A stretch of 64,000 nt of DNA from Deinandra increscens subsp. villosa (GCA_039602395.1 JBCNJP010000006.1:43735279-43799278), one strand, 5' to 3'. Shown: positions 1-12,148, counted from the first letter of the stretch. A program made the numbers and translations. Notes: generated by a model not told the origin, from the letters alone.

Positions 1-398
1 TTCTTTTTCTTCTTATCTCTAGCCCGTCTTCATTGTACGTAGTAACTTCTATCTTGTCAAGCTTCTTCCATTTTAAGAAAATCTTTTGTATGCCAAGCGT
101 AGTGAATGCATTTAGAAAAGACAGCCATGTGTCATCTTCAGCTCCCCACATACCATTGCCAACATTAGTGAGGTTCACACTAAATTTGTGCTTCTGGTAG
201 TCAACAAAACGGACAGACGTGCAGTTTTTGGGCACGTGTTATGTGAATTGCAGGGGGAAAAACCTACATAGAGATTATATTATTATGTGTGTGTTATAAT
301 GTTTTTTGACCATGGACTTGTTTAAAAGAAAAAGAACTAACCACTCCGTGAGGCCCTTCATTTTCTGGAATAAGGTCAACCAACAGTTTATAAGGCAT
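1..398 (-). pseudogene. B3-like gene A, left duplicate (partial, cut by window start)
   Basis: This is a second copy of the exons at 8,752-9,210. The exon 342-398 encodes a 19-residue start (MPYKLLVD...GPHGV) bounded by an AG acceptor and a GT donor. From about 270 down to position 1 runs the B3-like exon, with VPKNCTSVRFVDYQ and a W..F core. The two copies differ at only a few bases and small indels. As in the right copy, a TAA stop lies just upstream of the VPKNC motif, so the exon-to-exon frame looks broken. The next exons would lie left of the window. The copy ends at the LTR target site at 1,121, inside intron 1, so it has lost its own first exon and promoter. B3-like folds bind DNA in REM-type plant transcription factors; the assignment is by pattern only. 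Confidence 0.55.
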
Positions 399-1120
399 CT
401 GTATAGAAGCAAAACATTGGTTATGTGGTTGTCATATTGATGTTACTGGAACCAAGTATCATGTCATAAAACTCTGGAAACAAATATATAGTTTATAATG
501 AATTCAAGTGAGATTAGGTAAGTGTTTTAAATTGAGATAGACATATGTAGTGCCTGAACATGCAACTTGCTAAGAGCTGCATACATTAATTACTAAATTC
601 TATTAGTATAGAACCTATTAAAAAAAGTTTTTATTCTCTATTTTTTAATGGATTGGGTCACCCAGCCTTGTCCTATGAAGTACATAGTGATGAGACAGTT
701 TCAAGGCATCAGACCCATGTAGATTACATTTGTAAGCATAACTGGGTTCATAGAATTAGCAACTATAAACAGGGGAAGCCTTGTAAGCATAACATCATAG
801 CACACGAAAAAAGCCAACAGGAGTATGAACATTTTTTGAAGTCAATGATTTTGATTTGTTTATTATTGAGTTCCTTTATGGATGCTATCTTAATATTGAT
901 TGCAACAACACAACATGACAGAAATTAAATCATGTAATTCAGACTTTTTTTCGCAAAATGCAACCTATGTAACTATGAATCTGCATGTGTTCAAGACAGG
1001 TTACAATCTAAAGGAGTGGGATTTCCGGTTTTTACAGTATAACATATGAATACCTAATTTTAGACTATTTCTGTTAACATGCAAGGTATTTTACTATGAA
1101 AATCTATGCGTTAACGATAG
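399..1120. other. Duplicated intron-1 sequence of gene A
   Basis: This AT-rich sequence is nearly identical to 9,211-9,931, the first intron of gene A. A 91-codon open stretch at 653-928 has a near-identical twin at 9,464-9,739, but it runs antisense inside the intron, resembles nothing recognisable and is probably chance. The segment ends in the CATAC target duplication. Confidence 0.6.
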
Positions 1121-1125
1121 CATAC
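1121..1125. other. Target-site duplication CATAC (left)
   Basis: CATAC directly precedes the TGAAACACC start of the left LTR. The same five bases flank the solo LTR on both sides at 9,932-9,936 and 12,149-12,153. This fixes the original insertion site of the Tekay-type element in intron 1 of gene A. Confidence 0.8.
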
Positions 1126-3324
1126 TGAAACACCCGAGTTACAATTTCCGATAATATCGTTAAAGATAATGCTAACGGAATTTGGTCCCGAAAATTTTTT
1201 ATGAATTAGTGGTGATTTTTATCATTAACACATACAAAAGATATCATTCCAAATTTTTCACCACAACCTTAAAGTATTTGAAAACACCACATGATCTTAA
1301 CACCCTACTATGTTCAAAACGACGACATGCATTTGAAGTTCGTGTTACGACTTCTAAAACAAGATCATTAACAAAACAAGGTCAAGCATTCGGTTCTTGT
1401 TCAACTCCGGGGAATCCAGCTATATCTTGTTTTTACCTGCATTTTTCCATTAACCCGTTAGTGTAATATACGTTAGGATCGATAATAAGGCGTTAGAATA
1501 CAAGAGAAAGGCCAAAATATCACATTTTGGCCTGAGGCCAGCGTAAGCTACGGTGGCCACCGTAGCTTATGGTGGCTCCTGGTGTCTTACGCTGGCCAAA
1601 ATCTGGCCTACGGTGGGAGTTTTATGCTGAAGCCAGAGTAAGCTACGGTGGCCAGAGTAAGCTACGGTGGCTTCAGCATAATCCTCTCTTTTTGCTACTA
1701 GATTTCCCAAGTTTCATTTGGGGTCTTTTCTTTTCATGATCCCAACCTCCCAAACAACTTGTATACCTATCTTTAAGCAAATTCACCATACATAGATTTA
1801 TGTGGCTCTCACGAGCAAGTTACTTACCGGGTTAGTTTTGTATTTTCGACCCGTTTGACCCGTTGGCTTTACCCAATAGTTTTACTTGCCCATCGTTATC
1901 CCAATGCATTCAACCTGGGCTATCACACACTTTTGCATACACATTCCTACTACTAACTATGAGCATTGTATGGGTTGTGGAAATCTCCAAGTAGTGGTTA
2001 ATGGCGTCTTATCGTTCACGAATGTGACCTTTGTATCATTTAGGAACGACACCACTTGACAACTTATTATGGTTCCCACAACCTCATTCAAGATCAATGC
2101 CCATGACACGTTTTGCAACCTTATGCAAGCCTTTGGCCCACTATGGCTCTTATGAGTCATTTAGAAAGCACAAGTATGCATTTCATTGCCAAGTTTACTA
2201 TCGAATCATAAGTTCATAAAAATCAATAAGATTTTAAAGGTTATAACATGTAGGAATACGTTACCTCGCGAGCTAGATCCTTGGCTTCCACCGGTGCTCG
2301 TTAGATGTCCTTTCCCTTCCTCTTGTTTGTCTGTGTGGTCACTAATCAAGTTAGGACCTAACATTTCAAATACAAGCATATAGAGATCCATTGACATGGA
2401 TCAAACATCACACAACTTCAACTATGCATACAAGATCTAATTAAGCAAGCAATTTGGCATTGGTTCACCTATAAGGCTCAACCATTCATAGTTTACATCC
2501 CCTATAAGCATACAACCTAAAATCTAGAATTTTGATTATATTCTAAGAAATCAGGTTCATTTAGGCATTTCATCAAACACCTTAAGGGCACCTTTTCATA
2601 CATACAAGTAATCCCATCTTTGAACCTCCCTAGTTCCCAATTAACATACAATTGGTGGAATTCCCTTCCAACCCAACATTAAGCAACCAAAATCATCATT
2701 TCACATACATGCATTTACCACTAGACCACATTACAACAAACTTTTGGGTGTCCTCTTGTTTAAGAGTTCATCTTAAGCAATTGGTGACCTAAACACCAAA
2801 TTGATGATCACCATGAATTCTATATGACAAATTAAGATCCTAACATCCAGAGCATGCAAGATCAAGCATGAATTTCGAGTTTTCCCAACCCCCAAATTCG
2901 TAACCTAGACATGCACATGAGGAGGACTCACTTACTTGACCCTAAGATGGGTTTAGGTGTTAGAAAACACCCCCAATTTCACTGATTGTGTAGAAAATCA
3001 CAGCTTGAACCTCCCAATTGCAGAATTTCGTGTGGGATGAGAAGGAAGGGGACTGGGGTCGATGTGCAGGTCGTGAATATGACCTCCCCCCCCCTTTTCC
3101 CTTCTATTTTGTTAATAAGAGAATTAGCAATTGGCAGATTTTACCCCTCAAGTTTATTGTTTTTATAAAAACATTATAAAACAATATTTTTTACACATTA
3201 AACCCCAACGTTTACTATTTGACACATATTCGCATGCTATGGTTTTTTTTTTTTATTAGTCTCGGGGCTAGGGTCTAGCATAACGTTAACGGGCATTCTA
3301 AATTTATGAGTTTGGGATGTTACA
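1126..3324 (-). repeat. 3' LTR of Tekay-type Ty3/gypsy element
   Basis: The LTR is 2,199 bp. On the minus strand it starts TGTAACATCCC and ends ...GTGTTTCA, so it has TG/CA ends. A polypurine tract (TTAAGGGGGGTGGATT on the minus strand) abuts its start at 3,325. It matches the solo LTR at 9,937-12,148 except for scattered substitutions and a short (ATTT)n length difference near 3,250. Nested inverted repeats occupy 1,530-1,680. Confidence 0.88.
1528..1680. repeat. Nested inverted repeat inside the LTR
   Basis: GGCCAGCGTAAG pairs with CTTACGCTGGCC, and CTACGGTGG/CCACCGTAG is nested inside. The motif TAAGCTACGGTGGC then recurs twice more, with GCTGAAGCC/GGCTTCAGC as an outer arm. The same structure occurs in the solo LTR at about 10,345-10,495, with a few changes. 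It could form a strong RNA or DNA hairpin in the LTR. Confidence 0.7.
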
Positions 3325-3369
3325 AATCCACCCCCCTTAAAGGGGTTTCGTCCCTGAAACAAAATTATT

Positions 3370-4812
3370 TCACGTACCGAAAAGGTGAGGATAGTATTGA
3401 CGCATCTCTTCCTCGGACTCCCAGGTCAGGTTAGAGCCCTTCCGGTGCTCCCATTGAACCATTACTTGGTTCACTTCCTTGTTTCTCAACTTCTTCACCT
3501 TGCGATCACGAATCGCAATCGGCCTCTCAACGTAATTTAGTTTATCATCCACCACTATATCTTCCAATGGTACGTAAGCACTCTCATCGGCCAAACACTT
3601 CCGTAAGTGGGATACGTGGAAGGTGTTGTGGATTGCACTCAACTCGTCTGGCAGTTGGAGTTGATATGCCGCTTTGCCCACTCGAGCCATTACCCTAAAC
3701 GGTCCAATGAACCTAGGACTCAATTTACCGCGTTTTCGAAATCGAATGATACCCTTCCATGGGGAAACCTTTAGCATCACAAGATCACCAACATGGAATA
3801 CGATGGGTCGTCTCCTTTTATCGGCGTATGATTTTTGTCTATCTTGAGCCGCCTTTAGCCGGGCTCTTATCATTTCAATCTTCTCCGATGTCAACTCGAC
3901 TACATCCTTACTAGCAAGTTCGCGTTGGCCCACCTCCCCCCAACACACGGGGGTTCTACATTTCCTCCCATAAAGCATCTCATACGGGGACATCCCTATG
4001 CTAGCATGGTAACTGTTATTATACGAGAACTCGACTAGGGGAAGGTGACGGTCCCAACTCCCCCCAAAGTCAATCGCACAAGCTCTAAGCATATCCTCAA
4101 GAGTTTGGATCGTTCTCTCGCTTTGTCCATCCGTTTGAGGATGGTAGGCCGTGCTTAGCAATAATTTCGTTCCCATTTCGGCTTGGAATTCCCGCAAAAA
4201 CTTGGAGGTGAACCGGGTGTCCCGGTCCGACACAATGGATACCGGTACTCCATGACGCGACACGATCTCGTTAATGTACACGATAGCCATTCTCTTGGAG
4301 GAGTATTTCTCACGGATAGGTATAAAATGGGCGCTTTTGGTTAACCTATCCACCACCACCCAAATGGCATCAAAACCCTTGGCCGTTTTTGGCAACTTGG
4401 TCAATAGATCCATCGTGATATGCTCCCATTTCCATACCGGAATTTCCAAAGGTTGCAATTTCCCATACGGCTTTTGGTGTTCGGCCTTAACTTGCAAACA
4501 TGTCAAGCATTTACTCACGTATTTGACTATGTCCCGTTTCATACCTGGCCACCAGTAATTTTGCTTCAAATCGTGATACATTTTGGTCGTTCCCGGATGA
4601 ACGGAATATCTTTTCTTGTGGGCCTCGTCCAACAAGAGCTTTTTCACTTCACACGTGTTTGGAACCCAAACCCGACCGAATCGGGTTCTAAGTCCACTAT
4701 CTTCTTCTACCAAGTCTTTCACTTGACCCATAATTCTCTCCTTTTTCAAGTTCTCCTCTTTTATAGCTTCAACTTGGGCTTCCTTGATTTTAGAGAGCAG
4801 TTCCGAGGTCAC
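3370..4812 (-). pseudogene. Tekay integrase with chromodomain-like C-terminus
   Basis: About 480 codons are open. The N-terminal zinc-binding H..H..C..C region includes HPGTTKMYHDLKQNYWWPGM and CLTC. The integrase core has catalytic D in TMDLLTKL, D in VSDRDTRF and E in GQSERTIQ. The C-terminal part has the GPF(R)V and HNTFHVSHLRKC motifs, then a chromodomain-like tail with VQWEHRKGSNLTWESEEEM ending YPHLF. In related elements this is the 3' end of one gag-pol frame. Here it lies one frame away from the upstream RT/RNase H part. A one-base indel near 4,815-4,850 explains the split, because the frame stays open leftward past the shift. The integrase would insert cDNA, and the chromodomain is thought to guide insertion to chromatin. 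Confidence 0.88.
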
Positions 4813-4814
4813 GA

Positions 4815-6686
4815 TTATTTCAACAATTGCACCCGTATCGGAGCATAGTCTCCTTTTCGACTAAGGGCATCGGCTACAACATTCGCCCTCCCCGGATGAT
4901 AGTGGATTTCACAGTCGTAGTCCGTTAACGTTTCTAGCCACCTCCGTTGCCTCATGTTCAACTCCTTTTGATCAAAGAAGTATTTGAGGCTTTTATGATC
5001 CGTATAAATGGTGCACTTCACGCCGTATAGAATATGCCGCCATTCTTTCAAGGCGAATACCACCGCAGCTAGTTCCAGATCATGCGTCGGGTAGTTCATT
5101 TCATGTTTCTTTAGCAGCCTAGAAGCGTACGCGATCACCTTGCCTCGTTGCATTAAGACACACCCGAGACCTCTTAGCGACGCATCCGAGTAGACTACCA
5201 AATCATCCGTGCCCTCCGGGAGGGTTAAGACTGGCGCTTGGGTTAACTTTTGCTTAAGGCTTTGGAACGCCTCCTCTTGCTCGACACCCCACACAAATTT
5301 GGTTTCCTTTCGAGTTAACTTAGTCATTGGTAACGCTATCTTTGAGAAGTCCTGAATGAACTTCCGATAATACCCCGCTAGCCCAAGGAAACTCCGGACT
5401 TCGGTCGGGTTCCTTGGACGCTCCCACTTCGTCACCGCCTCGATTTTTGATGGGTCCACCATAATACCCTCGGCACCTATCACATGGCCCAAGAATTGTA
5501 CCTCTTTCAACCAAAAGGCACATTTAGAGAATTTTGCAAACAATCTTTCCGCTCTCAATTTCTCTAGTACCTCCCGTAAATGCTCGGCATGTTCTTCCTC
5601 GCTACGGGAATAGACTAGTATATCGTCGATGAATACAATTACCGACCTATCCAGCATGGGCCGACATACACGGTTCATGAGATCCATGAAGGCCGCGGGC
5701 GCATTCGTCAATCCAAAAGACATCACAAGGAACTCGTAATGCCCATATCTTGTTCTAAAAGCAGTTTTGGGGACGTCTTCTTCTTTGACCTTCAATTGAT
5801 GATATCCCGACCTCAAATCTATTTTCGAGAACCACCTCGCCCCTTGCAATTGGTCAAACAAGTCGTCAATCCTGGGCAAAGGGTAACGGTTTTTCACCGT
5901 GAGTTTATTCAACTCTCGGTAATCTATGCACATCCGCATGCTCCCGTCTTTCTTTTTAACAAATAAGACCGGGGCTCCCCAGGGTGAAATACTTGGGCGA
6001 ATAAACCCCTTATCCAATAACTCTTGAAGTTGCGTCATCAATTCTTGTAGTTCGGACGGTGCCAAACGGTATGGTGCCTTGGCCACCGGCTTAGCACCCG
6101 GTACCAAGTCGATTCGGAATTCCACCTCTCGGTCGGGTGGGATCCCCGGTAGGTCATCCGGGAACACGTCTTTGAATTCCCGCACCACCGGTATCTCTTG
6201 TATCAACGGTTTTTGCTTTCTAGCATCAGTGATCATTGCAAAGTATGCCTTGCACCCCTGCAGCATATATTTTCTCGCCTTAAGTAGCGAGCATAGAATC
6301 GGGGAACTTTGGTTTTCCCCATAAATGGTGATTTGGCTTCCACTTGGTGAGATGATCTCTATCGCCTTGCGGTCGCATATCACCTTTGCATGGTTACGGG
6401 ATAACCAATCCATGCCTACCACCACCTTGAACTCCCTCATTGCTATGGGTATGAGGTCGATCGGATAGTCCTCATTGGCAATGGAGAGTTTGCACTCCCG
6501 ACATACATCATAAACAAAGAAAGATTTTTCATTAGCAATCTCTACCTCTAAGGGTACACGTAATTTTTCAATCTTAAAAGAAGGGGATTTAACAAAATCA
6601 TAAGCAACAAACGATCTATTAGCACCGGTGTCAAACAATATATGTGCAGGGTATTGAGTTAACGCAAAATGTACCTGCCACCACAT
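4815..6686 (-). pseudogene. Tekay protease, reverse transcriptase and RNase H
   Basis: About 620 codons are open. The aspartic protease has the active motif FDTGANRSF near the N-terminus. The reverse transcriptase has YRELNKLTVKNRYPLPRIDD, the KIDLRSGYHQ block and the catalytic FIDDILVYS. RNase H follows, with VVYSDASLRGLGCVL, KHEMNYPTHDLELAAVV and YTDHKSLKYF, and the ADALSRK connection ends the frame. The upstream frame overlaps the gag frame around 6,631-6,686: gag reads through NSIP and then loses register, while this frame continues AHILFDTG. One base was therefore lost or gained near 6,650. The catalytic residues are all present, so the element decayed recently by indels. Confidence 0.9.
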
Positions 6687-7797
6687 TCGGGTCAGTTTTC
6701 GCCTCTTCGGCCGTCATTTGGAAGGCCCTACCCGTGGCTTTCGGCGCCTCAAACCTTCCTCCAGCTTTCGACCCTTCACTACGAAGTTTTGGGCATTCGG
6801 GTCTCCGATGCCCCGTTTGATAGCAATTGAAACACCTTATGATTTCAGATGGGCAATTGGAGACACCATGGCCCTTCTTGCCGCAATTGAGGCATGGACG
6901 ATCTTTAAACAAGCATTCTCCCGAATGGCCCTTGTTACAAATCTTACACTTGAAGCTACCCCCTTTAGCCTCCTTGTTCTTAGGTGACTCACCCATTTTC
7001 GGCTTCTTCGGAGGGTTAGGATTTCCCCCACTTGTACTCATTCTTTCACGAGCTTCTTGGCGGCTCAGATCAAGTTCTCGCGCACGGGCAGCATTTATCA
7101 TTTGTTCTACTGTCGTAAACTGGGCAAGGGGTATGAATTCCTTGATCTTCGGCTTCAGCATGCTACGATAAAAGAACATTCTTGCATCTTCTGTGGGCAA
7201 CACGTCACTACAAAACTTGACCCGATCAAGATAGGCCCCCGTTATGTCATCAACAGTTTGAGTCTCCCCCTGCTCAAGCTTGAGGAACTCATGCTTTATC
7301 TCATTAATCTTTGCCGGTGGGCAGTGATGCTCAACAAATAGCTTCTTGAACTCCTCCCAACCTATGGCATTTGCCACGGCCTCTCCCTTTTCTTGGAACT
7401 TAGTGTCCCACCAATCCTTAGCTCGGTCCGTAAGTAGACCCGTGGCATATATCACTTGATCCTCAGGTTCACAATGAACTCTTCGGAACACAGCTTCAAT
7501 ATTCATGATCCATCGGTGGCACGCTATCGGATCGACTTCCCCACCATATTGAGGAGGGTGGCAGGAGACAAAGTCCTTAAACGAGCATCTCTTCTTGGAC
7601 CTTTCCCCCTGATTGAGGAGAGCAGCCTTTAATTCATCAAATTTTTCATCCATAGTTTTGAGCAAGTCCACTTGCATAGTGTGGACATAGTCGGGGAGGG
7701 CCGCATTGATCGCAGTCCCCACTTTCTCGGTAATTTGGGCCCTCAGTTCAGCCCTTCTTTTCTCTTCCGCGAGAGCTTCAGCGTTTGGATCAGCCAT
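6631..7797 (-). CDS. Tekay gag with zinc knuckles
   Basis: About 388 codons start with MADPNAEALAEEK 40 bases from the truncated primer-binding site. The capsid-like retrotransposon gag domain spans residues ~80-230, with W..W and REFIPLA-type blocks (here KEFIPLAQF). Zinc knuckles follow, including CLNCGKKGHGVSNC and CFNCYQTGHRRPEC, which match CX2CX4HX4C; a CKICNKGHSGEC variant precedes them. Gag forms the virus-like particle in the cytoplasm and packages element RNA. The reading frame is intact up to the normal gag-protease junction, where it shifts. No promoter remains upstream because the 5' LTR is missing. Confidence 0.88.
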   Translation of the reverse strand: MADPNAEALAEEKRRAELRAQITEKVGTAINAALPDYVHTMQVDLLKTMDEKFDELKAALLNQGERSKKRCSFKDFVSCHPPQYGGEVDPIACHRWIMNIEAVFRRVHCEPEDQVIYATGLLTDRAKDWWDTKFQEKGEAVANAIGWEEFKKLFVEHHCPPAKINEIKHEFLKLEQGETQTVDDITGAYLDRVKFCSDVLPTEDARMFFYRSMLKPKIKEFIPLAQFTTVEQMINAARARELDLSRQEARERMSTSGGNPNPPKKPKMGESPKNKEAKGGSFKCKICNKGHSGECLFKDRPCLNCGKKGHGVSNCPSEIIRCFNCYQTGHRRPECPKLRSEGSKAGGRFEAPKATGRAFQMTAEEAKTDPNVVAGTFCVNSIPCTYIV

Positions 7798-7829
7798 TTA
7801 TCTACATATATAGAGATAACAACATGTTA

Positions 7830-7840
7830 GCTCTGCATTT
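7830..7840. other. Recombination junction inside the primer-binding site
   Basis: GCTCTG of the PBS complement ends at 7,835. From 7,836 (CATTTTCAAG...) the sequence no longer matches the expected ATACCA plus LTR start (TGAAAC...). The new sequence leads into the 3' part of gene A. This is the breakpoint of the tandem duplication. Confidence 0.75.
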
Positions 7841-8537
7841 TCAAGTTCCCTTTGCCTATAGCAAGGTTTATGTGATTAATTGGACAATTTCCAATCAACC
7901 TGACAGATTTATACGAGGTCCTTTGCCTTAGCATTAACCCGTTTCTATCCGTCCATAACATTTAACGCGATTCACGGTTCTAGTGTTTAACACTCTTCCG
8001 TGCTTTCCACATTTTTAGACAACCATATGAAAACTTCTAGATTTCATAGTGGCTTTCAGTGCACACTTGCTTATGCGTTATCGATTAACCACAAGTGTAA
8101 ATTTTTACATGCCAAGTTACAGATCTGCTATAATTTAATAGATGAATATCATATAGGCATCTGGTTGTGGTATTGTTTCATTGGTGTCATTACATATAGT
8201 ATATCACCATTAGTATTATTAAATATAAAGCACCTTCTTGTAACATTGTGTGAAGCTGATGGTGTTCAAGATATGTCATATATGTGTAGGCTTTGAGATT
8301 GGCATATAAAGTAGTTATGTGAATGGAGCGGAAGAATATTAATTTAGAGATCGTTATAGTTCTTAACTAACTAACGTATAGTTTTAAAAATGAAATAAAA
8401 TATTTTCATTATATCAAGAACAATAATGGGTAATTAAATCATGGCATATGCAGGCAATCATAATAATAAATTAAAGCTGTGTTTACCTTAAGATCAGTAG
8501 TAAAATAAAATTCTGTAGAGGATGTAAAATGACTAAC
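7836..8537. other. Gene A downstream or intron sequence, no clear exon
   Basis: This AT-rich stretch lies downstream of the last recognisable exon of gene A. An open stretch at 8,000-8,296 on the plus strand has no recognisable product. Remaining 3' exons of gene A, if they existed, must have lain beyond the breakpoint. Confidence 0.4.
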
Positions 8538-9931
8538 CTTTTGTTCTTCTGTTTCATCAGCAGGTTCAATTTTTACATGTGATGCGGGCTTATGAAGGTG
8601 GGTGACTGAGTATTTTTCAACAAACTGTTTAGGTAGGAGCTACAGTGTAGAAGTAAAGTTCTCATATTAGTAATATTAACTTAACTATTAAAAAGATGAT
8701 ATATAATGGTGGAATATGAGACATTGTATGTATAAATAGTAAAAATGTCACCTGTGTATGATATGATTGATCAGTTGCTTCAACGACACACGATTAACAA
8801 ATTCTTTTCCATTTCTTTTTCTTCTTATCTCTAGCCCGTCTTCATTGTACGTAGTAACTTCTATCTTGTCAAGCTTCTTCCATTTTAAGAAAATCTTTTG
8901 TATGCCAAGCGTAGTGAATGCATTTAGAAAAGACAGCCATGTGTCATCTTCAGCTCCCCACATACCATTGCCAACATTAGTGAGGTTCACACTAAATTTG
9001 TGCTTCTGGTAGTCAACAAAACGGACAGACGTGCAGTTTTTGGGCACGTGTTATGTGAATTGCAGGGGGGAAAACCTACATAGAGATTATATTAGTATGT
9101 GTGTGTTATAATGTTTTGTGACCATGGACTTGTTTAAAAAAAAAAGAACTAACCACTCCGTGAGGCCCTTCATTTTCTGGAATAAGGTCAACCAACAGTT
9201 TATAAGGCATCTGTATAGAAGCAAAACATTGGTTATGTGGTTGTCATATTGATGTTACTGGAACCAAGTATCATGTCATAAAACTCTGGAAACAAATATA
9301 TAGTTTATAATGAATTCAAGTGAGATTAGGTAAGTGTTTTAAATTGAGATAGACATATGTAGTGCCTGAACATGCAACTTGCTAAGAGCTGCATACATTA
9401 ATTACTAAATTTATTAGTATAGAACCTGTTAAAAAAAGTTTTTATTCTCTATTTTTAAATGGATTGGGTCACCCAGCCTTGTCCTATGAAGTACATAGTG
9501 ATGAGACAGTTTCAAGGCATCAGACCCATGTAGATTACATTTGTAAGCATAACTGGGTTCATAGAATTAGCAACTATAAACAGGGGAAGCCGTGTAAGCA
9601 TAACATCATAGCACATGAAAAAAGCCAACAAGAGTATGAACATTTTTTGAAGTCAATGATTTTGATTTGTTTATTATTAAGTTCCTTTATGGATGCTATC
9701 TTAATATTGATTGCAACAACACAACATGACAGAAATTAAATCATGTAATTCAGAATTTTTTCCGCAAAATGCAACCTATGTAACTATGAATCTGCATGTG
9801 TTCAAGACAGGTTACAATCTAAAGGAGTGGGATTTCCGGTTTTTACAGTATAACATATGAATACCTAATTTTAGACTATTTCTGTTAACATGCAAGGTAT
9901 TTTACTATGAAAATCTATGCGTTAACGATAG

Positions 9932-9936
9932 CATAC
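9932..9936. other. Target-site duplication CATAC (left of solo LTR)
   Basis: These five bases directly before TGAAATACCC of the LTR are repeated exactly after the LTR at 12,149-12,153. Confidence 0.85.
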
Positions 9937-12148
9937 TGAAATACCCGAGTTACAATTTCCGATAATATCGTTAAAGATAATGCTAACGGAATTTGGTCCC
10001 AGAAAATTTTTATGAATTAGTGGTGATTTTTATCATTAACACATACAAAAGATATCATTCCAAATTTTTCACCACAACCTTAAAGTATTTGAAAACACCA
10101 CATGATCTTAACACCCTACTATGTTCAAAACGACGACATGCATTTGAAGTTCGTGTTACGACTTCTAAAACAAGATCATTAACAAAACAAGGTCAAGCAT
10201 TCGGTTCTTGTTCAACTCCGGGGAATCCAGCTATATCTTGTTTTTACCTGCATTTTTCCATTAACCCGTTAGTGTAATATACGTTAGGATCGATAATAAG
10301 ACGTTAGAATACAAGAGAAAGGCCAAAATATCACATTTTGGCCTGAGGCCAGCGTAAGCTACGGTGGCCACCGTAGCTAACGGTGGCTCCCGGTGTCTTA
10401 CGCTGGCCAAAATCTGGCCTACGGTGGGATTTTTATGCTGAAGCCAGAGTAAGCTACGGTGGCCAGAGTAAGCTACGGTGGCTTCAGCATAATCCTCTCT
10501 TTTTGCTACTAGATTTCCCAAGTTTCATTTGGGGTCTTTTCTTTTCATGATCCCAACCTCCCAAACAACTTGTATACCTATCTTTAAGCAAATTCACCAT
10601 ACATAGATTTATGTGGCTCTCACGAGCAAGTTACTTACCGGGTTAGTTTTGTATTTTCGACCCGTTTGACCCGTTGGCTTTACCCAATAGTTTTACTTGC
10701 CCATCGTTATCCCAATGCATTCAACCTGGGCTATCACACACTTTTGCATACACATTCCTACTACTAACTATGAGCATTGTATGGGTTGTGGAAATCTCCA
10801 AGTAGTGGTCAATGGCGTCTTATCGTTCACGAATGTGACCTTTGTATCATTTAGGAACGACACCACTTTACAACTTAACATGGTTCCCACAACCTCATTC
10901 AAGATCAATGCCCATGACACGTTTTGCAACCTTATGCAAGCCTTTGGCCCACTATGGCTCTTATGAGTCATTTAGAAAGCACAAGTATGCATTTCATTGC
11001 CAAGTTTACTATCGAATCATAAGTTCATAAAAATCAATAAGATTTTCAAGGTTATAACATGTAGGAATACGTTACCTCGCGAGCTAGATCCTTGGCTTCC
11101 ACCGGTGCTCGTTAGGTGTCCTTTCCCTTCCTCTTGTTTGTCTGTGTGGTCACTAATCAAGTTAGGACCTAACATTTCAAATACAAGCATATAGAGATCC
11201 ATTGACATGGATCAAACATCACACAACTTCAACTATGCATACAAGATCTAATTAAGCAAGCAATTTGGCATGGCTTCACCTATAAGGCTCAACCATTCAT
11301 AGTTTACATCCCCTATAAGCATACAACCTAAAATCTAGAATTTTGATTATATTCTAAGAAATCAGGTTCATTTAGGCATTTCATCAAACACCTTAAGGGC
11401 ACCTTTTCATACATACAAGTAATCCCATCTTTGAACCTCCCTAGTTCCCAATTAACATACAATTGGTGGAATTCCCTTCCAACCCAACATTAAGCAACCA
11501 AAATCATCATTTCACATACATGCATTTACCACTAGACCACATTACAACAAACTTTTGGGTGTCCTCTTGTTTAAGAGTTCATGTTAGGCAATTGGTGACC
11601 TAAACACCAAATTGATGATCACCATGAATTCTATATGACAAATTAAGATCCTAACAACCAGAGCATGCAAGATCAAGCATGAATTTCGAGTTTTCCCAAC
11701 CCCCAAATTCGTAACCTAGACATGCACATGAGGAGGACTCACTTACTTGACCCTAAGATGGGTTTAGGTGTTAGAAAACACCCCCAATTTCACTGATTGT
11801 GCAGAAAATCACAGCTTGAACCTCCCAATTGCAGAATTTCGTGTGGGATGAGAAGGAAGGGGGCTGGGGTCGATGTGCAGGTCGTGAATATGACCTCCCC
11901 CCCTTTTCCCTTCTATTTTGTTAATAAGAGAATTAGCAATTGGCAGATTTTACCCCTCAAGTTTATTGTTTTTATAAAAACATTATAAAACAATATTTTT
12001 TACACATTAAACCCCAACGTTTACTATTTGACACATATTCGCATGCTATGGTTTTATTTATTTATTTATTTATTTTTTATTAGTCTCGGGGCTAGGGTCT
12101 AGCATAACGTTAACGGGCATTCTAAATTTATGAGTTTGGGATGTTACA
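9937..12148 (-). mobile_element. Solo LTR of the same Tekay family, in intron 1 of gene A
   Basis: The LTR is 2,212 bp with TG/CA ends and is flanked on both sides by CATAC. No gag or pol sequence adjoins either side, so it is a solo LTR. Solo LTRs form when the two LTRs of one element recombine. It is close to identical to the LTR at 1,126-3,324. Its insertion site is the same position of gene A as in the left duplicate, so both derive from one insertion event. Confidence 0.88.

Larger units (their letters stand above)
3325..7835 (-). mobile_element. Tekay-type (chromovirus) Ty3/gypsy retrotransposon, internal region, 5' LTR missing
   Basis: The gene order on the minus strand is gag, protease, reverse transcriptase, RNase H, integrase, then a C-terminal chromodomain-like tail. 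This is the Ty3/gypsy order, and the tail points to the Tekay/Del chromovirus clade. The PPT and 3' LTR are present at the left. At the right the sequence breaks off after GCTCTG (7,830-7,835), which is half of the complement of an initiator-tRNA-Met primer-binding site (GCTCTGATACCA). No 5' LTR follows. The next base begins gene-A flanking sequence. Two frameshifts split the polyprotein. The element cannot replicate as it stands. Confidence 0.9.

Noticed and set aside
653..928. 91-residue frame conserved in both duplicate arms
   Set aside because: Conservation reflects the recent duplication; it lies antisense in an intron and has no recognisable content.
1..3324. The whole 3.3-kb repeat as one giant LTR
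   Set aside because: Only the part from TGAAACACC to TGTTACA is flanked by CATAC and has TG/CA ends; the rest is gene A sequence.
4420..4848. Plus-strand frames over the integrase
   Set aside because: Shadows of the minus-strand integrase and RNase H code.
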